64,000 nucleotides of DNA from Macrocystis pyrifera. Lineage: Eukaryota > Sar > Phaeophyceae > Laminariales > Laminariaceae. The notes under the pieces are model-generated. The model did no database searches. It worked only from the letters and a program-made list of their open reading frames with translations, and had not been told where the DNA came from. The translations under genes and the position numbers were made by a program. This document shows positions 28,204 through 40,124 of this stretch, in pieces (positions within the stretch are counted from its first letter, which is position 1; every line of letters starts with the position of its first letter). The stretch spans positions 468,628 to 532,627 of the forward strand of contig JASSKH010000022.1 in the NCBI GenBank assembly GCA_031763025.1, written 5' to 3'.

Positions 28204-29315
28204 GTGCAAAGGGCTGTGTGGGGCATGTTGTATGCAGACGATGCAGGAATAGTCTCGAAGTCGGCGGAAGGCCTTGCAAGAATGATGACAGTCATCGTGA
28301 CTGTCTTCGAAGCAGTAGGTCTCACGGTATCCGAGAAGAAGACAGAGACGATGCTCCTACGAATACCCGATCAGACGTTTACCACCTCACCGCTCGCGAT
28401 CGAATCTGCAGGCCAAAAGTATAAACAGACGACCCAGTTTTTGTACCTAGGAGGCATTATCCACGAGAACGCTGACCTCTCCTTCGAAATCGAGCGACGA
28501 ATCCGTCTGATGCGGGCATGCCTCAAACGGTATGGTCCGGAACTGTACGATAGGACGAACGCACCGCTTAGTCTGAAAGTCCGGATGCTGAAGGCCGAGG
28601 TGATTGAGACCTTGCTGTACGGTTGCGTGACGTGGACCCTCAATGCGGACCACTTCGCCAAGCTTCGATCAGCCCACCACGAAGTCCTTCTGCGAGTCAT
28701 CGGTTTCCAGCGCCGAGTACGCACCGACCACACCACCCTCTCGTGTGCGAAGGCGCTCAGGATAACACGATGCGAAAGTATCGAAACGACCATCCGTAAA
28801 CGGCGACTCTTCTTTGCGGGGGCTGTGGTGCGGCAACACGAGGGGCGATTGCCCAGTCGGTTGATGTTCGGGACGATCGCTGGTGGGGGGAGCCCGAAAC
28901 CAGGCGGGGCAGCCCAAGACTTGGCCTAGGGCAATTGCTGAGGACCTTAGAGTGTTCAAAGCCACCGAGGGATCAACGGAAGACTCCCCCTTAGTCTTTG
29001 GAGTTGGGACCGCACTGTGGCCCACTGCAGCAAAACAGACGGGGGAAAGTGGTACCGGGGAATCCTCGAAGCAGCTGAACAGTTCATGGGCAGGTGGCAC
29101 GAGGCTGAGGCAAAGCTGAGTAGACAGCGCCGTGCATCCGCTGCAGGTAGTGTTAGAGGGAATGGGGGGAGGGGTAACAGCAGGAGGGGCAGAGGGAACA
29201 CCGTACAAGTGTATGGGGGCAGGGGGGGGAACAGGAGGAGTAGAAGGGAAACCGCGGTAGAAGAGAGTAGCAGAGAGACCGCAGATAGGGTAGCAAGGTA
29301 CCAGGCCGACGAATA
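28204..29315 (+). pseudogene. 5'-truncated RTE-like LINE, reverse transcriptase C-terminal part (copy L-I)
   Basis: Starts inside the reverse transcriptase with the catalytic LYADDAG box (YADD at 28231-28242) and continues through the thumb (TQFLYLGGI, LLYGCVTWTLNADH) to a basic C-terminal region. The endonuclease and the first half of the RT are missing. Two single-G insertions, in the G runs at about 28908 and 29041, break the frame compared with copy L-II. The C-terminal tail is Gly/Arg-rich and ends ADRVARYQAD as in L-II. RTE-like is inferred from the RT and the simple-repeat 3' end. Confidence 0.8.
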
Positions 29316-29907
29316 GGTTGGACTTTTCTTTGCTACTCGTACCGCCAACTGCTGCGGCCGTTCGGTATGCATTTTGATTTTTTTTCCCTTCTTATCCTTA
29401 TGAAAGAAGTACTACATAGTGGGTGGGTGACGAGCGTATTTTGGCCCACTCACTATTGCTCTTTTTACTTAGTTAAGTGTTCACCGGGATGCATAGTTCC
29501 CTTTTTCCTTCTCATATATTTCCCCCTGCACGTCCCTTTTGGCTCATGCTCGGGGTAAGTATGTATATGTCTGAGCTTTGGCTTCCCATTTTATTTATTT
29601 ATTTGGGATTCTTCTCATTTTCCTTTTCTTTTTCTTGTTCTTTTTCGGTTTGGTTTTTTCGTTGCTTCTCTTTCTTTATGGTGTATTTTTGTTGCTGGCG
29701 TATGTATGTATGTTGTGTCGGCCGCACCTAGTGCGAAGGCATGGTATTACGTAGGCTATCAATGCATTACGGTGTGTTATCTCTGTGTCGTAGTCTGTGA
29801 CCACAGAGCTCGTATCTTTCTAGGGTGAAGAATCAGCACGGACACTGGGCTTGCTGGATGTCGACGAGTAGAAGAACGGTTTAATGTGAAGAACACACAC
29901 ATACTAG
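29316..29907 (+). mobile_element. 3' UTR of LINE copy L-I
   Basis: Aligns throughout with the reverse complement of about 54985-55569. It ends in an ACACAC tail near 29900, after which the interrupted older 3' UTR resumes with GTGGTGTTTTCTTC. Confidence 0.7.
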
Positions 29908-30330
29908 TAGTGGTGTTTTCTTCTTTTTCGTTTTTTTCCAGCTCGTTCTTTTCAAGTGTCTGCCACGTCCCCTACGCGGGGGTACGATGGTTTGTTGCTA
30001 TACTGAAGTATATACGTATTCCAGGTATATTTTTGTTTCTTTTTTGTTTCTTTTCTCTTTCGAATTGCCTTGTTTTAGTTTTAGTTTTTTTCTCTTTGTT
30101 TCGTTTTTGTTTCTCTAGGTCATGGAATGGGTATGTCGTGCCTGTCGTACGCAGTATGATGACATGGCATGGCATTGAATACGTGGCAACGCAGTATATC
30201 TGTGGCGTAGCTTTGTGACCACAGAACTTGTATCTCTCTAGGATTGAAGAATCGGCACGGACACTGGTCGGGCTGGATGTCGACGCGTAGAAAGAACGGT
30301 TTAATGTGAAGAAAACAACAACAACAACTT
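29908..30330 (+). mobile_element. Older LINE 3' UTR resuming after L-I insertion
   Basis: Same sequence as 26210-26600: TTTCAAGTGTCTGCCA, CGTACGCAGTATGATGACA, TGTCGACGCGTAG and a closing (AAC)n at 30314-30328. Its left half lies at 28135-28201, so L-I is nested within it. Confidence 0.7.
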
Positions 30331-30334
30331 GATT

Positions 30335-30425
30335 TTTTCAGTTTTCGGGCGGGATGTGGAGCTCCTCGAGAGAAGAGCCTTAGAAAAAATTAGGGTGAAC
30401 CTGTATCGTAGAACGCCTTCGATTA
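30335..30425 (+). repeat. Dispersed repeat D2, partial copy
   Basis: Shares TCAGTTTTCGGG, TGGAGCTCCT, AGAAAAAATTAGGGTGAACC and TATCGTAGAACGCC with 38620-38705. Confidence 0.6.
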
Positions 30426-31090
30426 AGGGTCTCACTCTTGTAGTAGTTCCTTGTAGCGTCTTGTATAGCGCACACCCATATATCTGTATATAAATACTTG
30501 TAGCATATGTATGCTGAAATAACTACAGTATGCCCGCTCGCGCTTCCAAGTGGCTCCCGCACTATTATTAACACGAGCACTTTTAAAGTAATACACTCTA
30601 TCTACTCGCCGTGGTTGAACACCTGAGTACCCCGCCCGGTCAATGCAATCCTCGCTCGAGATCACACACGCCGGTTGCTTGACACGCTATATATTATTGA
30701 TGAGATCGCCTCGACTCGATACCACACAGCAGCACCTCTATTCGGCGAGTGTGTATCCGTTGTATGCGCGCACCATGTGCGTGAACCTTGGATATGAAAA
30801 TGCCATAACTTTAGACGAGTGTTTTGTTCTAATTTCTGTGACTTTCCTGGGTTTTAACAAGGTCCTGTTTTAATTTTTTGTGCTTCCCGATTTCCCTGAT
30901 TTTTTGTTTTTTCGCCAGAGGCATGTTAAGCGTTCCTGGATTGCCCTCTGTTGATATCCTGATTTTTAGGAAATAGATCCTGTCTTTCCTGATTTTCCAG
31001 GGAGGGTGTTTTCAAGAAAAAAAAAAGGCCAAACCAGTCAAAACGCTCTTCAATAATAACCGAGCCTAGCATACACACGTCATCAATCAG
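30426..31090. other. Upstream of paralog B; no exon identified
   Basis: The first detected exon of paralog B starts in the middle of the PAPS-binding motif, so an upstream exon must exist if the gene is complete. I could not locate one with confidence here. Confidence 0.35.
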
Positions 31091-31257
31091 GTGGCCAGCA
31101 CGGAATGGAAAAGGTCTCTCCGCTGGATGGCGGGCATCGAAGACTGGCAGGGGGAACACGGCCCCCTGCTCCCCATCGTCAAGAACGGCCTCGAGCGACT
31201 GGCAGACCGGGGTGTCGAGGAAACACGGCGGGCACTCGAGTCCGACCGCTACCTGAA
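31091..31257 (+). CDS. Paralog B exon: 5'-PSB motif
   Basis: Acceptor CAATCAG|GTGGCC, donor CTGAA|GTGAGG. Begins VASTEWKRSLRWMAGIEDW, which fits the 5'-phosphosulfate-binding loop (K-[AV]-[AGS]-[CST]-T/S pattern) of sulfotransferases. It ends ALESDRYL plus two bases of a Lys codon completed by the next exon. 55 full codons, ends in phase 2. Confidence 0.75.
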
Positions 31258-34200
31258 GTGAGGAGGAGTAGCGTGGTTTACCGTCAACATTATCATATAC
31301 AAAGGGGGGTTGATTTGGATCCGATTGTTGGGTGCTGTACTTTTTTCGTGGTTGATCTCAAGAGGACTATTACCAGTACATTTTTACCACTCCGGACGGA
31401 AACATATGGAGCGCTTGGTATGAAAGCCAGTGATTAAACGGTCCTTATAATACCGCGCAGATTGGTACTAGGTATATGGTTATTTCTGGTATGGTTTATC
31501 CTAATAACCCTAACCCCAACGAGGCATCGGGGATACACGTCGGTCTTTAGTAGTGCATTATTACTGTACAGACGCATAAATTTGTCTCTAGGTCCAAGTT
31601 TTTGATCGCGGTTTTTATGTCACGACAACGGGAGGGGAGTGCCTAAATGGAGGCAAGTCCGACCGCTACCAATACTGAGAAACAGGGCACTGGTGCAAAA
31701 ACATGCAAAAAAAAGAAGGGATATTTGGCTGTCAGAAGGTGGGAAACAATGGTGGGCAGAAATTTGAGGTGCTTTTATGCACCGTCTACCCCTTATCGCG
31801 GGATTTCTCAACAAGGGGCTACCAACTGTAGTACCTAGGCCCACTATGAGCGTCAGCGATGGGTGTAAACACGGCGTAGTAGAGGGCCCATACATTGTTT
31901 CCAACGCTGTGGCGGGAGTAGGAGGCATTTTTCTGCTGTCTGAGGTCGGCGTCATCGGACTAGATCAGCGCCCCACCCTCGTGCGTGTCTATTTGCTGGC
32001 GAGTTTCGTTTAAATTTTATCAACAATACGTACTTGTATTAGGTGGAACATGTATATTTTTTTCCTTGACTTCTCATCGAGTTAAATACGTTGATGCGAA
32101 GCCCGTAAGCCGTGGCAACGCAAGGAAGGTACCGTGAAAACTAATTGCGTACCTAGGTGAATATCAGCGACAGAGCGTTGTGCCGCCGTTGTCTCGCGCT
32201 AACTTATAGCGAAGCACGATATGTACACCATATACTTTTTCCATCCCCGCTTCGTAGCTTGCAAATTAGGCATGACGCAAGAAAAAACAGTTCCAAGTCA
32301 AAGAGCTTCTATCGTGTTTCGGCAGAACTTAGTTGACATTAGCAGCCCTTCGAAAGTGCCCCCAGCAGCTCAAGCACAAGCTGAACGTTTCGACTATCAC
32401 TGAGATTCCATTAACTCTCTGCGAACGCTATATATTCCTAGTGTGGGCCGCCAGCAAACCTCTGTCAATGAATGCCCGCCTGCCTCTCATGTTTCATTCA
32501 AACTCGGCAACAGGTTTGTGGTGGTGCGAGACCCGGCCGAGCGCTTGCTGTCCGCCTTTCTCAATAAATGCGTCACCGGCGGCTACATGAGGTGGGTCGT
32601 TTGCTGATATTGCAGTTGATCGCGCGGCCTCCCCCCCGCTCTCGCTCTCCTTCCGAATACTTGCGCCCTCTATCCTAAACCTGAATCGGGTTATACCGAC
32701 ACCGGATGGAACCGTGTGAACTTCCGTGGCAGGATCCACGGAATCTGCAGATATATTTCAGACGCCAGACGGATAGATCAGATAGATCAGATAGATCAGA
32801 TGCATCAGATGCATCAAACAGATCCGACAGACCGAATAGATCAGATAGATCAGATAAATCAGATAAACTAGATGGATCAGATAGATCAGACAGATCACAT
32901 AGATCAGATGCATCAGATACATCAAATAGATCCGACAGACCATATAGATCAGATAGATTTAATCGATCAGATAGACCCAACAGATTAAATAGATCACATA
33001 TATCAGACAGACTAGATCACATAGATCACATATATCAGACAGACCACATCGATCACATAGATCATTTAGATCAGATAGATCAGACAGAGTAGATAGATCA
33101 GATAGATCATAACCTGCTGCTATGAGGTGCTCTGCACTACCTGCACAGTGTGTATTCACCGAGGAGATAAGTTCCGCGTAAGTCATGAAAACTACATGGC
33201 TCCCCACCCTTTGAACTCGGCTATAATAGTAGATCCGCTACAGATCGGGAAGATGTATGCCGTGAAAGATCTAGATCATGTAGTATAGATGATCTGCGTG
33301 TGGTTTAGGACCTGCCCGATGTGGGAACATATTTATACAATCCTTGCCAAAAAAAATCGTTTTCCGTTTTCACCGTCTCGTGTTTGGCAGCACGTGCATG
33401 GCGGCTGCTGGCAACATAAGCACAATCCTACATATATCTGCCGTTGTTATACAATATGTCGTGCAGGATCTATTTAGTACAGATCTGACGCAGGAAACAT
33501 GCGCTACTGTAGATATTTCAGACCATGCAACTCCCACCAGGCGACATAAGCTGGATCATACCACTATACCAACCAGGACTATTGCTGCCTTGATACATCT
33601 AGACACCTGGTAATGGCGAAGTGGGGATCGGTTTATATATTTCCGAGTGTGTGCAACATTTCTCCCAAGTCGAAAACGCTCGAATAACGTGGAACTCCAA
33701 TACAATTCGCGATGCACATGTAGTCAAATTGAGGCCAATATCGGTTGAAACTGTTCTGATCGCACTTGTTTATAAAAAACGGTGACACTTCACAAACAAC
33801 CACTGATTTGTTTGCGTCCGAGGGAAGCTAACGGGCCGACACTAACGCCTACTTTTCACGGGGAAACCTAGCAACCTAGCAATAAGAACCAACTATGGTG
33901 TGCAAAAATACGGGGATACACGGGTTTTGGGTCCATGGTGGGTTCTGAGTGCTATAGCAGTATGGCCCCCTCATAATCATACTTAGTGACGTCAACGTGA
34001 CAGAACAAGAAGAGTTTCCACGTGCTAGATTCGTCCCCTGCGCGCTGCGTGCAGTGTCAGCAGCTTTACCATCAGGAGGTAAGTCAACGCAGGATCCAAC
34101 GAAACACCGCAGCCTTCAGGGTCGTTTGAGCTGTTCCCGCCGTCCCCTCCATGAACATACAACTTACGCAACAAAACTATGAGAAACTAAATCGCGGGAA

Positions 34201-34994
34201 ATTTGAATGTTAAGCCCTCAGCTTCACCTGTCTCCTGTGCATGGTACGGTGTGCAACGTCTTATTTTATCCCGCGCCTGCGTGATCCCCTCCCTAATCGT
34301 CGTTCGTGTTCGCGTTCGATTGTCATTGTCGGCAGCGGAGCGATTAACAGCACTGGAGCGCCGTCTTGCAGGTATCTCGAGCTGATGCCGGAGCTGTTCC
34401 CTAACATGACGAAGGCGTCGCTAAGGAGCCACATGATACTGAAGCGTAAGATAACACACGTTAGCATTGCCAGACATCACGGCCAGATCCTTAAGTTGTC
34501 TTTGATATATCGTGGCGACCTGGGTGACGACACCGGCCGACCAGGGCCTTTCCGCCGATCGGAAGTACTCTGATTGACAAATAAGAACTTTTTCAGCAGG
34601 GGACAGAACCCCCTTCTCTCTCAGCACAGCGTTGTTGGTCGCTCTCGCGTAGTACGAGGAACCATAGCAGGCAAAACGCGAACTCTTCGTGAGCAGCACC
34701 GTCGCCGCCCCCTTGTGTGTTGCCCACACCCAAAATCACGCTCCTCGGGCATCGAAAACCTGCGTATTGCCCTGATCCACACCCTCCAGTCTGCGCTCCT
34801 TAGAAACACCCCAGGTTGTTAAGGGCCGTGAGTTTTGCTGACTCTAAGTCGCCGACTACAAGGTAGGCAGATGTTGGTCGGCTAGATGTTTCAGCTACTG
34901 CAGTACAGTGGTTGCAGTGGTTGCGTTTTGCGCGTGCGGCGGGGGGGGGGGGGGGGGGGGGGGGGTGGGTGGGGGGGGGGGTGGGGGGGGGAGT

Positions 34995-35076
<82 letters not shown>

Positions 35077-35832
35077 TGCGGTAGCTTCTGGGCCCTTCCG
35101 TTGTATGTATAACTGCTATTTTTCGTGTTTGTCACTCTAGTGACTCTCGCGAATACAAGAAACAAAAAACGTCAGTTTGTTGGGTTACATCGCCACCCAG
35201 CTCAAAGCCCTACAAAGAATCGTGCTTAAGTTATTAGAGATACCCTAGGTAGACCCATCCTACGGCAGGGAGTTACAATTTTTGCCTTCTGAGGCAATAA
35301 TTTCTGACCGGCTGAGCTCCTATAGTAAGCACCTGTTACATTGTGATACTTCAAAGCAGTACATTCGTTTCAGAACGAGCGGGTAGAAGTTATTAGTCAG
35401 GTTTCACGAACCAACATGTTCGAAGTCATCATGTTCCCGGCGAGAAACTGAGCTTCCCATGTGAGGAACCCAGATAATAAGGCGCCGCCCCTATATGCCG
35501 TGGCATCGCTTAACCGCCCTACTATGCCTCGTACGCGTGTTGTGGTAAGGGGTAGCCACCGAATTTTCCATTGCGGGGTCCCTCACTCTTTGAGGAGACG
35601 CTTTTGATAACAAAAAAATGTAGGCTAAACCCGAGGTACGATCGTTTGCGCACTACAGTACGGGCACTGACGAACACACGTTGTGCAGCACAAATGCGAT
35701 ATTATGCACTACCTGGTATATACCTGTTGGATTCTCGGTTGAGGAGCTCCATCAGATAGAATTATTGAGATGTTGCCTCACGAAGAAAACAACGTGCTAT
35801 CCCTGTCGCAGTATGCGGTTATCAAATACCTG

Positions 35833-35865
<33 letters not shown>

Positions 35866-35914
35866 CTAGTACTAGTACTAGTACTAGTACTAGTAATAGT
35901 AGTAGTAGTAGTAA

Positions 35915-35947
<33 letters not shown>

Positions 35948-38900
35948 AAGTAGAGGTAGTAGTAATAGCGGTGGTGGTGGTGGTGGTGGTGGTGGCGGCG
36001 GTAGCGTTACTATGGCGTTGAGGGGAGGCTCAGCCGCCAATCCACCGCTCCCCCACCCCACTACACTCTAAAAATATCACTGCTCCCCGTACGGCCCTAT
36101 AGCTGGTTTTCCTTGTACTTTATCCAATGCTTGGGCTTCGTGCGTATTGGACGTTTGTTTCTCGTGTGTTTTGGAACGTACCACGTCCTCCTATCGCGGG
36201 CAGGTGACTTGTGTCACAGTGTCGTTCGGGTGTTTCGATGCCGACACGCGTACCTAGTTGTTTGTTACAGGTAGGTAGAGAGGCGGCCAAGCAGGCAGAC
36301 AGGCAGACATGCCGTCAAGCAGACGGGAGAAAGCCAACCCTCGTCCCTCAGGTCCTGTCAAGGTGAGTACGGACAGAACACCATATAGGCCCTCCACTGT
36401 AGTTTTAAACCAAGTAATAGTATCGCGCCCGTCGCCCCCCCCCCCCCTTGCGTATGGTGGATATCGCGTGCGGTAGAGCTGGTGGAAAACCACCCCGAGG
36501 ACACGTTCTTTCATTTCACCAGCGGAATTTGGAGAACCATGCAAGAATCCGGCGATCCGTGCATGGTGAGAAGAGAGACCCGGGCGTGAGGTTCGCGCTA
36601 TAGATGCAGTGCATCGGTCTGGCTCACCGCAGTAGATCAACGATACCGAAAAGTGTCTGCTGCCACCCGTCCGATAGACCGCGATGCGCACTAGGTCATT
36701 AAGGCCCTAACCAGCCGTTCTGAGATACTGGGAAGTATCTGCATACTGTAGTATGCATCCAACCCAGGACACATGTACTACCGTGGGTCACGTACATTGT
36801 ATAACGGCAAAGACAAGCCACTGTGCACTATACGATGCACATCAGTTATATGTATGCGCTGCAAGGCCTATATATTTTGCAGTGGGAATCGATGATCTGC
36901 CCGATGTATTGAAAGCTTTTACCAAGCAGAATCATCACCTGCCACACCACGCACTGAGAGAATCCACCTAGCCGGATATCCACTATACTGTAAACGAAAC
37001 AACGTAATCACATGTGCTAAACGACCACATGCAATTCGGAGATGAGATCGAGACTACGAAGATGGCGCCAATCAATCACCCCATACCCACCCGCTGGTTG
37101 ACCAAGAGCTCTTCCGGGCCTTGAACAACGAGCTACATATAAAGAAGCTACCTGCCATCTGTCTCACTAGCTCACTAGCTCACTCACGCGTCTTAGTCAC
37201 TCATCATTCCGCTTACTCACTCACTCACTCGTCCACCCACTCGCCTACCCACTCGCCCACCCACTCACCCAAACACCGGCCCACCCACCCACCCACGGAT
37301 GCACTTTCTCACCTGTCCACTGACTCTCTCGCTATCTTATTCACTCACTCCTCAATTCACTCGCTCACTCAATTCCTCACTTGCTTACTCGCTTACCCGC
37401 TGCAGATCACTCACTCGCTCGCTCACTGACTCAATCACTCATTCGTTGTGCCGAACGTCAATGAACGGTCGGTATTGCTTTCTACGTTTGTGCGATCGTA
37501 ATAGCACAACCCAATCTAACCGCGCGAACACCGCGCGTGTTTGCCCACTCGTCGTATAATATACTGTATTTCACGATATGTTTATATCACCGCACGGATA
37601 CCCCACGCACATACAACACATACAGCCTAAAAGAAACATCTACTGCGATACGAACAAGCCTTGAAACCCTTATTGTGATACTATCCTTGAACAGCCTTGC
37701 GTGTGTGGCCATTATATACAGGATTTAGCGTAGCGCTCACCGCCGAGCACGAATTACTATTCCAGTTTCCGTAGCCGACCGAAAATTGGTTCTTAGGTTC
37801 GTATTTTGCGGTTTCTTACTTGCTCGTGGGCATATACTGTACATAAATGTTCGAACGGACGCTGCCTCTATCCCTGCCTTTCAGATCAAGAACCACCACT
37901 TCAAGCCTCACACCTGCTTCTGCGACATGCAAAACGTGAGTCACAGCGAGAGACAACAGTCTACGGTCACCATAACATCGTGTCATCGCGGTAGAGCATA
38001 CAGCGGCTCTGAATCTTGCAGTCTACTGGCATGTTTAGCGCCCCATCCTGCAGATGGATAGTAGATGCCGAACGCAAGCGGGTGGCACAGAAGGGCGCAA
38101 GCACAAGGACCGCTTGGTTTTCATATTACTGCGCGAACGGTCCTTGTATATAGCCGCCCAGAGTGCTGTGTGATAGAAGCATGTAGTAGCACATATTGAC
38201 GACCCAATGTTATTGGCTGGCGTTTGCTCGAGTGGTTTTATGCTTGTGGTACCTGGTGTTCGAATCTTTGAATGTCAGTTGTGCGTTACAATGGTATCCG
38301 TATGTGAGGTATATCTCTTTGGTTGCTAAGGCTGAGGGGCCGCGTCAATAGTAAACGTTTGGGCTTAAAAACGTGGAAATTCCTGCCTGCCGCAGATCGG
38401 CTCAAACGTGGAAACCCCTACTGCTTGACGATAACGAAATATCTTTTATGACGCGTTCCGCGATAGAGGTAGCACATTTTTCGCTAATTGGTTTCTGAAT
38501 GACGGGGCTCCTTAATAACCCAAAACCGTGGGAATGCCAATCTTGTTTCGAAAAATGACATTTTTGTATACTTGGGCCATGGGAGTATTCACCGGCATGC
38601 AATTTGATTTTTGCTGAAGTCAGTTTTCGGGTGAGGTATGGAGCTCCTTAAGGTCAACTGAGGAGCCTCAGAAAAATTAGGGTGAACCTCTATCGTAGAA
38701 CGCCTCTCATACACCAGAGTATTTACGCTTCGCGTTTTATCACCGATGGTTTGGTGGGGGGGGGGGTCGCTGTCGTTGTTTCGCCGTAAGCGGTCGCAGT
38801 CCGTGGTCATGGCATACCGGTACGAACTATGTATGTGTACGTATATTTACAGTGACTGCAGCCGACCAGGTAAGGAACGTGGTGCCAAGCTGACGGCACG

Positions 38901-40047
38901 ATCTCCACGATTGGCGGAACTGAGAACTGCGTGCACTGAATTTATCGACATTGTTTTGTAAGAGTGTCGTGTGACTACATCCATTGTAGAGGTTAAAACA
39001 GGAAACCGAGTTTCGCGCCACGTACGGTAAGGATTGCGTTAAGACCTTAACAAGTGGCGACCTTGACGTTAACAATCGCTGTTTCCAACGTCAAATAAGT
39101 CTGTACAGTCAGTATAACTAACTGTACTTGTAGGGGGTCCGCGATATAATCCAATTTGGTTGGGCAAACGCAAAAGCATATTTGAAACCGGGCAACGCGA
39201 GGAAGGAGCTGATTGGTTAAACCGGTGACTCAAAAGTTGCTCCGTTTGCCTACGAACGACCAATCCATAGAGTTTCCCAACAGGAAACAACTTCGAGGAA
39301 AAGGGTCATTTTTGTCACTCTTTCCCACAGCGATACTTTTCCGTGGGTTGGGACTGCTGCTTACTACATACCTGGTAGCAAACGGACTACGAGAGTACTA
39401 CAACGAAACCCAACCCAATCAAAGCATTCGCTATTAACATTAGTGGCAACGCTCCTTCTCCTAGCAGGAACAAGCTCGCAGATTGGGAGCTGGTGTACCT
39501 AGTACATACGTAGCCCATGGAAGTGTCTATTGGTCCTAGCGTAACATTTGTATCAAACATCGTTCGTTCATTTGTGGTTGGCGTGAGTACTCCTCAAGCA
39601 AGAAGCCTCACAAGCGTTATGAGGTGCTGCTCATACCCAATAGCAACACGGTTGGTTGAGTCGAGACGCAAGCTCCTCAAGCAAGCAGAGTCTCACGAAC
39701 ATGAATTAGGTGCTACGTACCCCTGCACCACGTGGCACGCGTCAACTTGTTGAGGAACACGATCACTTTCTCACTTCCGCGTCTCGCGTGCCTTTCCCTC
39801 CTGCCGTATCGTGTCCCTCCCGCCGCGTCCCAAACCCGCGCAGCTTTTGCCAGCGTTTCACGTGATCCCGTTTTCCAACCTATCCGCGGAAGCGGCAGCC
39901 TTGGCCGACAGACTCCCGGAAGCGATACCCATTTCTTACGCAGAGGCAAGTTTTGATGTTGTATTTTCCAGAAACCGGAGACACTGCTGTTTTGTAGGGA
40001 GACATCGGTGATCTATTTCAATACCACACGAAGGACCGAGTATTTGA

Positions 40048-40124
<77 letters not shown>

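Noticed and set aside
32706..33092. 128-codon RSD-repeat protein
   Set aside because: The frame is open only because the underlying repeat unit is 9 bp; the array lies in an intron of paralog B and its edges are not splice-like.
36309..36362. Possible coding exon MPSSRREKANPR... with a GTGAGT donor
   Set aside because: Does not match sulfotransferase content expected at this point in paralog B, and no partner exon was found.
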